Source: Stagnimonas aquatica (GTDB lineage Bacteria; Pseudomonadota; Gammaproteobacteria; Nevskiales; Nevskiaceae). From it: a DNA stretch of 64,000 nucleotides. The stretch spans positions 186,001 to 250,000 of the forward strand of contig NZ_RJVO01000001.1 in assembly GCF_003730135.1 (NCBI RefSeq), in the 5' to 3' direction. This document shows, piece by piece, positions 32,340 through 42,242 of the stretch. The notes under the pieces were generated by a model. The model worked only from the letters and a program-made list of their open reading frames with translations, searched no databases and was not told where the DNA came from. Positions within the stretch are counted from its first letter, which is position 1. Each line of letters begins with the position of its first letter. A program made the position numbers and the translations under genes.

Positions 32340-32459
32340 CTCGGCGGCTCCCTCGGCAGCTGCGGCGATTGTGGCACAAGTCCCTTCGCCGTCAAACGCT
32401 TGCGGAGGGAACTGCAAGCCCTTTCGCAAATGCTGTCCGTTTTTTGGGAGGCCACTGTC

Positions 32460-32969
32460 ATGGCCCTGCTGACCATCCTCCACGATCCCGATCCCCGGCT
32501 GCGCATCAAGGCCAAGCCGGTCACCGTTTTTGACGCCGCGCTGCAGCGGCTGATCGAGGACATGTTCGAGACCATGTACGACGCCCCCGGCGTCGGCCTG
32601 GCCGCGACCCAGGTTGGCATCGCCCAGCGCATCGCGGTGATGGACTGCGCCGACAAGGACCAGCCGCCCGAGAAGCTGGTGATGATCAACCCCGAGTTGA
32701 GCGACGCCGAAGACCCGCAGGAGATGGAAGAGGGCTGCCTGTCGATCCCGGAGTACCGCGACAAGGTGCGCCGCTACAACAAGCTGCGGATGCGCGCGCT
32801 CGACGCCCAGGGCCAGCCCTACGAGCTGATCGCCGAGGGTCTGCTGGCGCAGGCGATCCAGCACGAGATCGACCACCTCGACGGCAAGCTCTACATCGAC
32901 CATCTGTCCTCGCTGAAGCGCGAACGCTACAAGAAGAAGCGCGAGAAGCTCGCCAAGCGCGTCGCATGA
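32460..32969 (+). CDS. def: Peptide deformylase
   Basis: A 169-residue Fe/Zn hydrolase removing the formyl group from nascent proteins. Motif 1 [10 protein letters not shown], motif 2 EEGCLSIP (Cys ligand) and motif 3 QHEIDHLDG (two His ligands and catalytic Glu) are intact. The ATG has a GGGAGG site eight bases upstream; an earlier in-frame ATG would add about 20 residues unlike the family. It lies 25 bases before fmt. Confidence 0.97.
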   Translation: MALLTILHDPDPRLRIKAKPVTVFDAALQRLIEDMFETMYDAPGVGLAATQVGIAQRIAVMDCADKDQPPEKLVMINPELSDAEDPQEMEEGCLSIPEYRDKVRRYNKLRMRALDAQGQPYELIAEGLLAQAIQHEIDHLDGKLYIDHLSSLKRERYKKKREKLAKRVA

Positions 32970-32994
32970 GCCGGCGCCCTGCCGGAACCCGCGC

Positions 32995-33930
32995 ATGAGG
33001 TTGGTGTTCGCGGGCACGCCGGAATTCTCGGTCGCCGCACTCGACGCCCTGGTCGCCGCCGGTCACGAGATCGTCGGCGTCTACACCCAGCCGGACCGGC
33101 CGTTCGGACGTGGCCAGAAGCTCACCCCCTCGCCGGTCGCCCAGCGCGCCAGCGCGCTCGGCCTGGCGGTGCACAAACCGGTTTCGCTGCGCAAGGAGCC
33201 GGAGGCATTGGCGACCCTGCGCGCTCTGGCCCCGGAGGCGATGGTGGTGGTCGCCTACGGCCAGATCCTGCCGCAGAGCGTGCTCGACATCCCCCGCCTG
33301 GGCTGCCTCAACATCCACGCCAGCCTGTTGCCGCGCTGGCGCGGCGCGGCGCCGATCCAGCGCGCCATCCTGGCTGGCGATGCCGAAACCGGCGTCACCA
33401 TCATGCGCATGGACGCCGGTCTCGACACCGGCCCGATGCTGCTCTGGGAGTCCCTGCCAATCGGCGAGATGACCGCCGGTGAACTGCACGACGCACTGAT
33501 GCCAATGGGTGCGCGCCTGATCGTCGAGGCCCTGCGTCGCCTGGAAGCCGGCACCTTGCCCGATGTGCCGCAGCCGGCCGAGGGCGTGACGTACGCGACC
33601 AAGCTCAGCAAGGACGAGGCACGCATCGACTGGTCGCTGCCGGCGGAGGAAATCGCCCGCCGCATCCGTGGCTACAACCCAGTGCCCGGTGCCTGGAGCC
33701 TGCTGGCTGGAGAGCGGATCAAGCTATTGCGCGCGAACGCCCTGCCCGGCACTGAAGCAGCCGTCGCAGGCGCGGTGCTGGCGAATGACAAGGGCGGCTT
33801 TCGTGTCGGATGTGGTTCCGATCAGCTATTGGTCACCGAGCACCAACGCCCCGGAGGACGTCCTCAGGGCGGGCCATTGTCCGGGGAAGCGGGGGAAAAT
33901 AACTTGCGTTTTGAAAGCGCGAGCCAGTAA
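32995..33930 (+). CDS. fmt: Methionyl-tRNA formyltransferase
   Basis: A 311-residue enzyme formylating initiator Met-tRNA. The N-terminal transferase domain has [15 protein letters not shown] and the folate site [20 protein letters not shown]; the C-terminal tRNA-binding domain begins after [15 protein letters not shown]. The last 30 residues (after [11 protein letters not shown]) are unlike the usual family end, although overall length is normal (E. coli 315). The end overlaps the predicted promoter of the next gene. It normally precedes rsmB directly; here a lipoprotein gene intervenes. Confidence 0.95.
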   Translation: MRLVFAGTPEFSVAALDALVAAGHEIVGVYTQPDRPFGRGQKLTPSPVAQRASALGLAVHKPVSLRKEPEALATLRALAPEAMVVVAYGQILPQSVLDIPRLGCLNIHASLLPRWRGAAPIQRAILAGDAETGVTIMRMDAGLDTGPMLLWESLPIGEMTAGELHDALMPMGARLIVEALRRLEAGTLPDVPQPAEGVTYATKLSKDEARIDWSLPAEEIARRIRGYNPVPGAWSLLAGERIKLLRANALPGTEAAVAGAVLANDKGGFRVGCGSDQLLVTEHQRPGGRPQGGPLSGEAGENNLRFESASQ

Positions 33931-33940
33931 CCCCTACACT
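33911..33940 (+). promoter_or_regulatory. Candidate promoter of the Ser/Gly-rich lipoprotein
   Basis: TTGAAA (33911-33916), 18-base spacer, TACACT (33935-33940), overlapping the fmt stop and 67 bases before the lipoprotein ATG. It would let the inserted gene, and rsmB behind it, be transcribed separately from def-fmt. Confidence 0.4.
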
Positions 33941-34006
33941 GGTCGCACCTCGGCAATTTGGGATTTGCCGAACAGACAAACCGCCTACAAAACTCGGGTC
34001 CCCCTC

Positions 34007-36217
34007 ATGTTGATTGACCGTCTGCGGCCGATGGCCGCAAGCCTCGCTCTATCTGTCCTTCTCGCAGCCTGCGGTGGCGGAGGCCCTGGCAGCGACGCTG
34101 GCGGTGGGACATCGTCGGGAGCTTCGTCGTCCTCGGGGAGCGGCTCGTCCAGTGGCAGCTCCGGCAGTGGCAGCTCCGGCAGCGGCAGCTCCGGCAGCGG
34201 CAGCAGTTCGGGGGGAAGCACGTCCTCCTCGGGAGGCTCCAGCAGTTCCTCAAGTGGTGGCGACACTTCCAGCAGCGGTTCGTCCAGCGGCAGCTCCGGC
34301 AGCGGCAGCAGCTCGGGAAGCAGCACATCCTCGTCGGGAAGCTCCAGCAGTTCCTCAAGTGGTGGCGACACTTCCAGCAGTGGTTCATCCAGCGGCAGCT
34401 CCGGTAGCGGCAGCAGCTCGGGAAGCAGCACATCCTCGTCGGGAAGCTCCAGCAGTTCCTCAAGTGGTGGCGACACTTCCAGCAGTGGCTCGTCAGGCGG
34501 CAGCAGTGGAAGCTCCTCCGGCGGAAGTACCTCAAGCAGCAGTTCGTCCAGCGGAGGCACCTCAAGCTCGTCTAGCGGCAGCTCCTCCTCGGGAGGCAGC
34601 ACCTCGTCGAGTGGTGGTTCCAGCTCTTCGGGCGGCAGCACATCCAGCAGCGGCGGCTCCGGTTCGGGCGCGACGCTGTCCTACTCCCTGCCCTACCTTG
34701 GCTCCGATGGCATACACACGGTCGACGCGCTGGATTTTTCGCGGGACCGACTGAGGACCACCGACCTGCCGACGCTGACCCTCAGCGCCCCACTGCAAAG
34801 CGGCGAATGGCGTGACGGCATCGTCGAGCAAATCTACCCCGAGCGCATGATTTACCTGTCAAACCAGAAGTGGCGCAGCCTCTCGCTGCGGTCCAACGAG
34901 CTTCCAGCCGACGCCGGGCCTATCGAAACACGTCCAGTCTGCTACGTGCTGGGCGGGTACACCGATTTCGCGCACCCAGGCAACAGCTTGTTCACCTATT
35001 TCATTCAGGGACCGGATGAAGACTGCAACTCCAACAAGGTCGGCACCGCCACCTTCCGCCTCGGGTCGCTAGATACACCGGTTGATCGTGAGCTGTACTC
35101 CCGAACCGGCGGTGCTTTCCTGTTCCGGAACACGGCCGATGGCTCGATCAGATCAGCAATACTGGCCTACGAGAATGGCGACCTGCGCCTCTACTCGCCC
35201 AACCTGGACTCCTATTCGCTGCTGAGCGTCTCGGCAGAAAAACGACCGGTGACAGTCGGGTCGGACAACGATACCCGCTGGCTGACTTGGACCAGTGCGG
35301 CGGGCTCCCCCTCGGTCTACCGCATCGAAGCGGACGGCAGCGTTAGTAAGGTCTACACAGCACCAGAGGCTGGGCGGCTAGGAGTAGCCTTCTGGTCCGC
35401 GACGACGACCTACCTGCTTTTCACGCCGGCCTCCGATTCCCTAAAGACTCAGCTGCTCGCGCTTGATTTTTCAGACAACGCCATTCGGACGATCTACACC
35501 ACCGACCAAGGTTTGTCCCCAATCGCACTGAATCGTGACTCGATGATCTTTGACTCCACCAAGATTGACGGCGAGCCGATGCGGCGCTACCTGCTGCCTC
35601 TTACGGGCGGCGAACCAGTCGCCATCGACGGAGGCGATGCCAACAACCCGCAGGAAATCGTCGCCACCCGTGATGGCGGCTTCATCTACAACGTAGTGCA
35701 GGTCACAAAAACCGGAGGGCGGCTTGTGCACCAGGCTCTGCGCATTGATGCCGCTGGCAAGCTACTTGAGAGCCATGACCAATCGGAATGGATCATCGCG
35801 AAGATTGGCTACGGGACCGACCAGCGCCGACCGGCCGCAGGTGATGTGAATGTCAACGGTGTCGCGGAGTCGGCAATCCGCGTCCAGGGCTTCCTGGGCA
35901 GCCGCGAGGTCAACGGCCATCAGGGGGGAAAGCTGATCCTCCAGAACTTCCTCGCTGAGACTCAGACTGAACTGACGCGGATCGAAGAGCCGGTCGTCAT
36001 CGGCTCCACCTACGAATCGCACGGCGCACCGCTCAGCCGAATCGCAACCTACAGCTCTCCGCAAGTGCTGGTCCCGCTGACTCGCCTGAGCACAAGCACC
36101 ACCGATATCTCCGGCGCGGCGGCTATCGAGGACCTTGACGTCGTCGCAATCGACTGGGTGCAAGGCAGCTACCGGCGCATCACCGACACGCCAGACTTTT
36201 CCGAGCGGACATACTAA
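34007..36217 (+). CDS. Lipoprotein with long Ser/Gly repeat linker and beta-propeller-like domain
   Basis: A 736-residue exported protein. The signal peptide ends in LLAAC (Cys near residue 19), followed by about 200 residues made almost only of Ser and Gly with a few Thr/Asp, partly built from 35-residue repeats. The remaining 500 residues look globular and beta-rich, with repeated hydrophobic-strand/turn patterns (SILAYENGDLRLYSPNLDS, RIEADGSVSKVYTAPEAG, ALDFSDNAIRTIYTTDQG) suggestive of a beta-propeller; I recognise no named family. Base composition is lower in GC than its neighbours. It is inserted between fmt (76 bases) and rsmB (10 bases), genes usually adjacent. A surface-exposed ligand-binding role is possible but not shown. 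Confidence 0.8.
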   Translation: MLIDRLRPMAASLALSVLLAACGGGGPGSDAGGGTSSGASSSSGSGSSSGSSGSGSSGSGSSGSGSSSGGSTSSSGGSSSSSSGGDTSSSGSSSGSSGSGSSSGSSTSSSGSSSSSSSGGDTSSSGSSSGSSGSGSSSGSSTSSSGSSSSSSSGGDTSSSGSSGGSSGSSSGGSTSSSSSSSGGTSSSSSGSSSSGGSTSSSGGSSSSGGSTSSSGGSGSGATLSYSLPYLGSDGIHTVDALDFSRDRLRTTDLPTLTLSAPLQSGEWRDGIVEQIYPERMIYLSNQKWRSLSLRSNELPADAGPIETRPVCYVLGGYTDFAHPGNSLFTYFIQGPDEDCNSNKVGTATFRLGSLDTPVDRELYSRTGGAFLFRNTADGSIRSAILAYENGDLRLYSPNLDSYSLLSVSAEKRPVTVGSDNDTRWLTWTSAAGSPSVYRIEADGSVSKVYTAPEAGRLGVAFWSATTTYLLFTPASDSLKTQLLALDFSDNAIRTIYTTDQGLSPIALNRDSMIFDSTKIDGEPMRRYLLPLTGGEPVAIDGGDANNPQEIVATRDGGFIYNVVQVTKTGGRLVHQALRIDAAGKLLESHDQSEWIIAKIGYGTDQRRPAAGDVNVNGVAESAIRVQGFLGSREVNGHQGGKLILQNFLAETQTELTRIEEPVVIGSTYESHGAPLSRIATYSSPQVLVPLTRLSTSTTDISGAAAIEDLDVVAIDWVQGSYRRITDTPDFSERTY
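34186..34500 (+). repeat. 105-bp tandem repeats in the Ser/Gly linker
   Basis: The marker GGTGGCGACACTTCC recurs at 34256, 34361 and 34466, exactly 105 bases (35 codons) apart. Two full copies (34256-34360, 34361-34465) are nearly identical; partial, diverged copies flank them. The unit keeps reading frame, so copy-number change would alter linker length only. Confidence 0.9.
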
Positions 36218-36227
36218 ATAGCAGCAC

Positions 36228-37565
36228 ATGAACGTCCGAGCCGAAGCGAGCCGCGCCATCCTCAAGGTGATGGGCGGCCAAAGTCTGGACGAAGCCCTGC
36301 TGGCCCTGCCCAAAGCGCTACCCCCTCGCGACGCTGCCTTCGCAAAAACCCTCGCCTACGGCGTGCTGCGCGAGCACCGTCTGCTGTCCTGGCTGATCGC
36401 ACAACTGCTCGACAAGCCGCTGCCGGCCACCAGCGCTGCGCACGCCCTGCTCGCGGTCGGACTGCACCAGTTGCGCACGCTGGGCACGCCGCCGCACGCG
36501 GCGGTGGGCGAGACCGTCAACGCCACCGATGCGCTCGGCATCGCCAAGGCGCGCGGACTCATCAACGCCATCCTGCGCCGCTACCAGCGCGAGTCGGCGG
36601 CGCTGGAAGAGCGGCTGCCGGCCGACCCGGCGATCCGCCATTCCTATCCGGACTGGTTGTCGCAGGCGGTCTGGCGCGACTGGGGCGAGCAGCACGCGGC
36701 GGTGCTGGAGGCCGGCAACGAGCCGGCGCCGCTCACCCTGCGCGTCAACCGCCGGCGCGGCAGCCGCGAGGACTATCTGCGCCGCCTGGCCGAGGTCGGC
36801 ATGCAGGCCGAGCCGCTGCCCGGCCTGCGCGATGCCCTGCGCCTGGCCGAGCCCTGCCCGGTCGAGCAACTGCCCGGCTTCGCCGATGGCCTGGTGTCGG
36901 TGCAGGACGCTTCGGCCCAGATCGCCGTGGACCTGCTGGAACTGCGCCCGCGCCCGCGCCAGCGCCTGCTCGACGCCTGCGCGGCGCCGGGCGGCAAGAC
37001 CGCGCAGGCGCTGGAACGCCAGGAAGAACTGTTTCTCACCGCGCTCGACAAGGACGCCAAGCGGCTCGCCCGCGTGCGCCAGAACCTCGACCGTCTGGGC
37101 CTGTCCTGCGTCGGCTTTGCTGCCGATGCCGCCGACACCCGTGGCTGGTGGAACGGCGAGATGTTCGACCGCATCCTGCTCGACGCGCCTTGCAGCGGCA
37201 GCGGCGTGATCCGCCGTCACCCGGACATCAAGTGGCTGCGCCGCGCCGACGACATTCCCAAGCTGGCCGCGCAGCAGACGCGCCTGCTGGAGGCGCTGTG
37301 GCCGACACTGGCGCCCGGCGGCGTGCTGGTCTACGCCACCTGCTCGATCCTGCGCGCCGAGGGCGAGGAAGTAGTGCGCAGCTTTCTGGTGAAGACGCCG
37401 GATGCGCAGGAGAAGAAGATCGACGCCCGCTGGGGCGAGCCACGCAGCGTCGGCCGCCGCATCGCGCCGGGCGCGCTCAACGACTTCGACGGCGACGGCT
37501 TCTACTACGCGCGGCTGGTCAAGCGCAGCCCGGGCGCTTCGCCCGAAGAGTCCGCACCGAGCTAG
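36228..37565 (+). CDS. rsmB: 16S rRNA (cytosine-967-C5)-methyltransferase RsmB
   Basis: A 445-residue enzyme with an N-terminal NusB-like helical RNA-binding domain (residues 1-about 140) and a C-terminal Rossmann methyltransferase. SAM site DACAAPGGKTAQALE, the catalytic region DAPCSGSGVIRRHPDIKW and YATCSILRAEGEEVV carry the two conserved cysteines. It ends in a four-base convergent overlap with corA. Length is normal for the family. Confidence 0.96.
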   Translation: MNVRAEASRAILKVMGGQSLDEALLALPKALPPRDAAFAKTLAYGVLREHRLLSWLIAQLLDKPLPATSAAHALLAVGLHQLRTLGTPPHAAVGETVNATDALGIAKARGLINAILRRYQRESAALEERLPADPAIRHSYPDWLSQAVWRDWGEQHAAVLEAGNEPAPLTLRVNRRRGSREDYLRRLAEVGMQAEPLPGLRDALRLAEPCPVEQLPGFADGLVSVQDASAQIAVDLLELRPRPRQRLLDACAAPGGKTAQALERQEELFLTALDKDAKRLARVRQNLDRLGLSCVGFAADAADTRGWWNGEMFDRILLDAPCSGSGVIRRHPDIKWLRRADDIPKLAAQQTRLLEALWPTLAPGGVLVYATCSILRAEGEEVVRSFLVKTPDAQEKKIDARWGEPRSVGRRIAPGALNDFDGDGFYYARLVKRSPGASPEESAPS

Positions 37566-38536
37566 AAGTAACCGCGCCGCTTGAACCAGAGCATCAGGCC
37601 GCCACCGACCAGCACCAGCACCGCCAGCACCGCGTAGTAGCCGTAGTGCCAGTGCAGCTCCGGCATGTGCTCGAAGTTCATGCCGTAGATGCCGGTGACC
37701 AGGGTGAGCGGAAAGAAGATCGCCGACAGCACCGTCAGCGTCTGCACAATCTTGTTGGTGCGGTGGGCAACGCTGGAGAAGTGAAGCTGCATGGTCACTT
37801 CAATGTCCTTCTGGATTGAGTCGGCGTGGCGTTGCAGACGTTGCAGATGCTCGCGCAGGTCGTTGAGGCGCACCCGCTGGGCGTCGGTCAGCTCCACCCG
37901 CATTTCCCGCGCCCAGGTATCGAGGGAAATGCGGTTCTGTTCGCAGAGCAGTTCCAGGGCATGCGCCTGCTTGCGCTGCGAGAGCAGCTCGTGCCAGTCC
38001 TCGAAGGGGTTCTTCGGGTCCAGCAGCATGTCCTGCAAGTGTTCCAGGCGCGCTTCCAGCTCGTTCACCACCGGTAGCGAACGGTCCACCATGGTGTCGA
38101 GCAGCACATGCACCAGGCCGAACGGCGTCGACGGGAAGCGCAGCTTGGTCTCGCAGAACTTGCGCTTGACCAGGCTGAAGGAAGCACTGTCTTCCGCATG
38201 CACGCTGACCAGCAGGCGGTCGAACAGGAAGAAGGCGGCGGACTTGGTGACGATCAGGTCCTTGTGGCTCTCGCAGTCTTCCGGCACCAGGCCCTGGAAG
38301 ATCAGCATGTCGTAGTCCTCGGTGCCCTCGAACACCGAGGGATGGTCGCCGTTGTAGCTGTCGGCGACGTGATCCTCGTGCACCTTGAAACCGGCCAGTT
38401 GCTCGACCCGCTTCGGCCAGCTCTGCGCTTCGTGGCGGGTGAAGTCCAGCCAGACGAAGCCCTCCTCGGGAAGCGCTTCGACGCTGTCGAGGCGCTGGGG
38501 CACCTCACCTTGGCGGGAGAAGAGATAGATCTGCAT
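37562..38536 (-). CDS. corA: Magnesium/cobalt transporter CorA family
   Basis: A 324-residue inner-membrane channel subunit. A soluble N-terminal domain and a long stalk helix (RLNDLREHLQRLQRHADSIQ) lead to two C-terminal transmembrane helices, with the selectivity motif GMN in IYGMNF and the conserved MPEL loop nearby. A basic C-terminus (WFKRRGYF) faces the cytoplasm. The ATG at 38536 gives the normal start MQIYLF. It lies after the mdh terminator, so it is probably transcribed on its own. Confidence 0.94.
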   Translation of the reverse strand: MQIYLFSRQGEVPQRLDSVEALPEEGFVWLDFTRHEAQSWPKRVEQLAGFKVHEDHVADSYNGDHPSVFEGTEDYDMLIFQGLVPEDCESHKDLIVTKSAAFFLFDRLLVSVHAEDSASFSLVKRKFCETKLRFPSTPFGLVHVLLDTMVDRSLPVVNELEARLEHLQDMLLDPKNPFEDWHELLSQRKQAHALELLCEQNRISLDTWAREMRVELTDAQRVRLNDLREHLQRLQRHADSIQKDIEVTMQLHFSSVAHRTNKIVQTLTVLSAIFFPLTLVTGIYGMNFEHMPELHWHYGYYAVLAVLVLVGGGLMLWFKRRGYF

Positions 38537-38552
38537 TCCGCATTCTGCAACG

Positions 38553-38583
38553 AAAAAAGGCGCGGCTGGAGGGCCGCGCCTTT
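38553..38583 (-). terminator. Intrinsic terminator after mdh
   Basis: Minus-strand perfect 8-bp GC stem (GGCGCGGC/GCCGCGCC, 38559-38566 with 38573-38580, 6-base loop) followed by six U (38553-38558), about 20 bases past the mdh stop. Confidence 0.85.
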
Positions 38584-38604
38584 GAAAGATCACGCCGGAG
38601 CGGA

Positions 38605-39591
38605 TCAGGCCTTGAGCAGCTCCTCGATGGCGGCGCGCTCTTCGCGCAGCTCGGTCTCGGTGGCCAGCATCTTGGCGCGGCTGAACTCGTTCACGTCCAG
38701 GCCCTGGACGATCTCGTACTGGCCGTTCTTGCAGATGCAGGGGTAGCCGTAGACCACGCCCGGGGCGATGCCGTAGCTGCCGTCGGAGGGCACACCCATC
38801 GACACCCACTTGCCGTTGGAGCCCAGCGCCCAGTCGCGCATGTGGTCAACGGCGGCGGAGGCAGCGGAGGCAGCGGAGGACAGGCCGCGCGCCTTGATGA
38901 TGGCGGCGCCGCGCTGCTGCACGGTGGGGATGAACTCGTTGGCGTACCAGGCCTGGTCGATCAGCGACAGCGCCGGCTTGCCGCCGACGCTGGTGTTGTG
39001 CAGGTCGGGGTACTGGGTGGAGCTGTGGTTGCCCCAGATGATGACCTTCTCGATGTCGTTGCCGTGCACGCCGGTCTTGCCGGAGAGCAGGCTGACCGCG
39101 CGGTTGTGGTCGAGGCGGACCATGGCGTGGAACTGCTTGGGGTCCAGACCCTTGGCGGCGGTGGCGGCGATCAGGGCGTTGGTGTTGGCCGGGTTGCCGA
39201 CCACCAGCACGCGCACGTCCTTGCTGGCGTTGGCGGCGATGGCCTTGCCCTGCGGGCCAAAGATGCCGCCGTTGGCGGTGAGCAGATCCTTGCGCTCCAT
39301 GCCGGGACCGCGCGGGCGGGCGCCGACCAGGAAGGCGTAGTCGGTGCCGCTGAAGGCCTCGTTCATGTCACCGGTGGCGGTGATGCCGCTGACCAGCGGG
39401 AAGGCGCAGTCCTCGACTTCCATCACCGTGCCCTTGAGCTTCTCCAGCACCTCCGGCACCGGCACTTCCAGCAACTGCAGATGCACCGGCTGATCGGGGC
39501 CGAACAGCGAGCCGGAGGCGATGCGGAAGATGAGCGAGTAGGCAATCTGGCCGGCGGCGCCGGTGACGGCGACCTTGACGGGCTTTTTCAT
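38605..39591 (-). CDS. mdh: Malate dehydrogenase
   Basis: A 328-residue NAD-dependent enzyme of the TCA cycle. NAD-binding [18 protein letters not shown] at residue 10, substrate Arg segments [15 protein letters not shown] and [14 protein letters not shown], and the catalytic His in [13 protein letters not shown] are present. It belongs to the cytosolic-type group (about 328 residues), not the 312-residue E. coli type. GGAG lies five bases before the ATG. Monocistronic, with its own terminator. Confidence 0.97.
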   Translation of the reverse strand: MKKPVKVAVTGAAGQIAYSLIFRIASGSLFGPDQPVHLQLLEVPVPEVLEKLKGTVMEVEDCAFPLVSGITATGDMNEAFSGTDYAFLVGARPRGPGMERKDLLTANGGIFGPQGKAIAANASKDVRVLVVGNPANTNALIAATAAKGLDPKQFHAMVRLDHNRAVSLLSGKTGVHGNDIEKVIIWGNHSSTQYPDLHNTSVGGKPALSLIDQAWYANEFIPTVQQRGAAIIKARGLSSAASAASAAVDHMRDWALGSNGKWVSMGVPSDGSYGIAPGVVYGYPCICKNGQYEIVQGLDVNEFSRAKMLATETELREERAAIEELLKA

Positions 39592-39696
39592 GAAAGCTCC
39601 CATGGGGGTTGGACGAGTGCTGCGCGAAAGGGCGCACATTTTAGCCAGATCGGCGCGGCGCGGCCGGGCCGCCGCTACGACCTTGGAATGAGCCCC

Positions 39697-42168
39697 TCAA
39701 CCCAGCACTGCGCGCGGCGGGGTGTTCAGCACCCGCCGCATCGACAGCCAGCCCAGCCCCGTCACCAGCGCGGTGCCGGCCAAGGCCCCCAGCAGCCAGA
39801 GCAGGGGCCGGGGTCCGTAGGGGATGTCGAACACCCCGGCGGCGAGTCCCCAAGCCACACCCTGTGCGGCGGCGGCGGCGACCAGGCCGGCCAGCAGACC
39901 CAGCAGCGCGTACTCGGCGAGCAGCCCCGCGAGCAGCGTCGAGGACCGCGCGCCCAGCGTCCGCAGCAGTGCGGTCTCGCGCATGCGCTCGCCACGGGTG
40001 CCGTCGATCGCCGCCAGCAGCACCAGCAGGCCGGCCAGGAGCGCGAACAGGAAGACGAACTCCACCGCCCGCACCACCCGGTCGACGATGCCGCGCACCT
40101 GCTGGATCGCCGCCTCCAGATCCAGCGCGGTGACATTCGGGAAGGCCTGCACCAGCTCCGACAGCAGGCCGCGCTGCGCCGGCTCCAGACGGAAGCTGGT
40201 CAGCCACTGGCGCGGCGCGGCATCCAGCGTGCCGGGCGGAGTGACCAGGAAAAAGTTGGGTTTAAAGCTGTCCCAACTGACCTTGCGGGTGTTCTTCACG
40301 GTCAGCGTGTAGGTCTGGCCGGCGATGTCGAGACCCAGGGTATCGCCCAGCTTGAGCTTGAGCCGCTTCACCGCGTAGTCGTCGGCCGACAGCCAGGGCT
40401 GGCCCCGCGCGGAGGCATCCCACCAGTCGCCGCTGAGCAATTCGTTGTCGCCGCCGAAGTGGTCGGTCCAGCTCAGATTGAACTCGCGATTGATCCAGCG
40501 CCGCGTCTCGGGATCGTCGAAGGATTCCTCGCTGACCGGCTGGCCGTTGAGCGCCACCAGCCGGCCACGCGCCATCGGCCACAGCAGCAGCTCGCCGTAG
40601 CCGCGTTCGCGGAAGAAGGTCTTGAGCGGCTCCACCTGCTCGCTCTGGATGTTGATCAGGAACTGATTGGGGATGTCCGCCGGCAGCTTGTCGCGCCAGC
40701 TTTCCAGCAGGTCCTGGCGCACCACCGAGATCAGCAGCAGGGCCAGCAGCGCCAGGCCCAGAGCCACCACCTGCCCCACCGTCGCCGCCTGCCGGCGCGC
40801 GACATTGGCGAGGCCAAAGCGCCAGGCCGAGCCGCCGCGCTGGCGCAGCGGTGCCAGCGCCCGCACCAGCAGCCAGGCCAGCAGCGCCAAGGCGCCGCAG
40901 GCCAGCGCGGCGCCGACCAGGACGATGCCGGCCAGATCCGGCGCGCCGGTCTGCCAGAGCAGCAGGCCGATCACCGCCAGCAAAGCCAAGCCCGGCACCC
41001 AGCGACTGGGGCCGGCGCTCAGCTCGCGCGCCAGCACCCGCAAGGGCGGCGTGCGCACTGCTGCCAGCACCGGCGGCAGCGCGAAGCCGAGCAGCATCAC
41101 CAGGCCCAGCGCATAGGCGGAGAACAACGGCGCCAGCGGCGGCGCCGGGAGCTCCACTTTCATCGCCTCGCTGAGCAGGGCGCCGATCACCGCCTGCCCC
41201 AGCAGCGCCACCAGCGCACCCGCCAGTCCGGCGATCAGGCCCAGCAGCAGTAGTTGCAGACTCAAGCTCTGCAACAGGAAGCGCCGGCGCGCGCCCAGGG
41301 TCTTGAGCAGCGCCACCTCGTCGCGCAGCGCGGCACCGTGGCCGCGCGCGGTGAGCGCCACCGCCGCCGCCGCCAGCAGCGCGGCGGCGAGGCCGGCGAT
41401 GTCGAGGAACCGGCCGGCGCGATCCAGCGCCGAGCTGAGTTCGCGACGGGCGTCGCGCGGCGTCTCGAACTTCTGCGCCGGCGCCAGCTTGAGCTGCTGC
41501 GCGGCTGCGATCTGCCCGGCGCTGCCGGCCAGCAGCAGGTTGTAGCTGGCGCGGCTGCCGAGGGTCAGCAGGCCGGACTCCGGCAGGTCGTCGGCATTGA
41601 TCATCAGCCGTGGCGCGAGATCGGAAAAGCCGCCGCCGCGATCCGGCTCGAAGGCAATCAGCGCGCTGGCCTTGAGCTGCAGGCGCCCCAGTTGCAACGG
41701 GGCGCCGACGGCGATGCCCAGCTCCTGCAGCACCCGCGCATCCACCCAGGCCTCGCCGCGCGGCGGCACGCCGGGCGCCGGCTGCGGCGCGCCGAAGGCC
41801 TCACGGGCGATGCGCAACTCGCCGCGCAGCGGGTAGCCGGCCTCGACCGCCTTCACCGACACCAGGCTGGTGTTGTCGCCGACCACCGCGACGCTGGGGA
41901 AGACGGTGACCGCCGCCGCGCGCAGGCCCAGAGCCTCGACCTGCGCACGCAGGGCCGCCGGCAACGGATCGCGGCTGCCGAGCAGGGCGTCGGCGCCCAG
42001 GGCCTCGCCGCTCTGCCGCTCCAGCGCCAGCCGCACCCGCTCGGTAAACAGGCCGACGCTGCCGACCGAGGCCACTGCCAGGGCGATGGCGAAGCCGAGA
42101 ATCAGCAGCCGCCCGGAGCGCCAGCCGCGCAGCAGGCTGCGCAGGGCGTGAGAAAAGGCATTGTTCAT
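39697..42168 (-). CDS. ybbP: ABC transporter permease, FtsX/LolE-like (YbbP type)
   Basis: An 823-residue membrane protein with one N-terminal helix, a large periplasmic domain, about nine further helices and a second periplasmic domain (about residues 480-660), ending in three helices. Two FtsX-like permease modules are seen (near residues 250-370 and 690-810). It resembles E. coli YbbP, partner of the YbbA ATPase encoded 1.2 kb away on the same strand, and related exporters of lipid-linked substrates. Substrate unknown. Here the partner genes are separated by an opposite-strand gene. Confidence 0.88.
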   Translation of the reverse strand: MNNAFSHALRSLLRGWRSGRLLILGFAIALAVASVGSVGLFTERVRLALERQSGEALGADALLGSRDPLPAALRAQVEALGLRAAAVTVFPSVAVVGDNTSLVSVKAVEAGYPLRGELRIAREAFGAPQPAPGVPPRGEAWVDARVLQELGIAVGAPLQLGRLQLKASALIAFEPDRGGGFSDLAPRLMINADDLPESGLLTLGSRASYNLLLAGSAGQIAAAQQLKLAPAQKFETPRDARRELSSALDRAGRFLDIAGLAAALLAAAAVALTARGHGAALRDEVALLKTLGARRRFLLQSLSLQLLLLGLIAGLAGALVALLGQAVIGALLSEAMKVELPAPPLAPLFSAYALGLVMLLGFALPPVLAAVRTPPLRVLARELSAGPSRWVPGLALLAVIGLLLWQTGAPDLAGIVLVGAALACGALALLAWLLVRALAPLRQRGGSAWRFGLANVARRQAATVGQVVALGLALLALLLISVVRQDLLESWRDKLPADIPNQFLINIQSEQVEPLKTFFRERGYGELLLWPMARGRLVALNGQPVSEESFDDPETRRWINREFNLSWTDHFGGDNELLSGDWWDASARGQPWLSADDYAVKRLKLKLGDTLGLDIAGQTYTLTVKNTRKVSWDSFKPNFFLVTPPGTLDAAPRQWLTSFRLEPAQRGLLSELVQAFPNVTALDLEAAIQQVRGIVDRVVRAVEFVFLFALLAGLLVLLAAIDGTRGERMRETALLRTLGARSSTLLAGLLAEYALLGLLAGLVAAAAAQGVAWGLAAGVFDIPYGPRPLLWLLGALAGTALVTGLGWLSMRRVLNTPPRAVLG

Positions 42169-42242
42169 GCAAGCTCTTGGGCCGAACGGCCGCAGTTCCT
42201 AGAATTCACGGCCAGCCCCAGCCCCGCCGCACCCACATCTCG

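Noticed and set aside
33800-33930. Frameshift at the end of fmt
   Set aside because: The last 30 residues look unusual, but total length (311) is normal and no alternative frame restores a better family match.
34186-34500. CRISPR-like periodicity at 105 bp
   Set aside because: The repeat is coding, in frame and spacer-free; it is a low-complexity protein linker.
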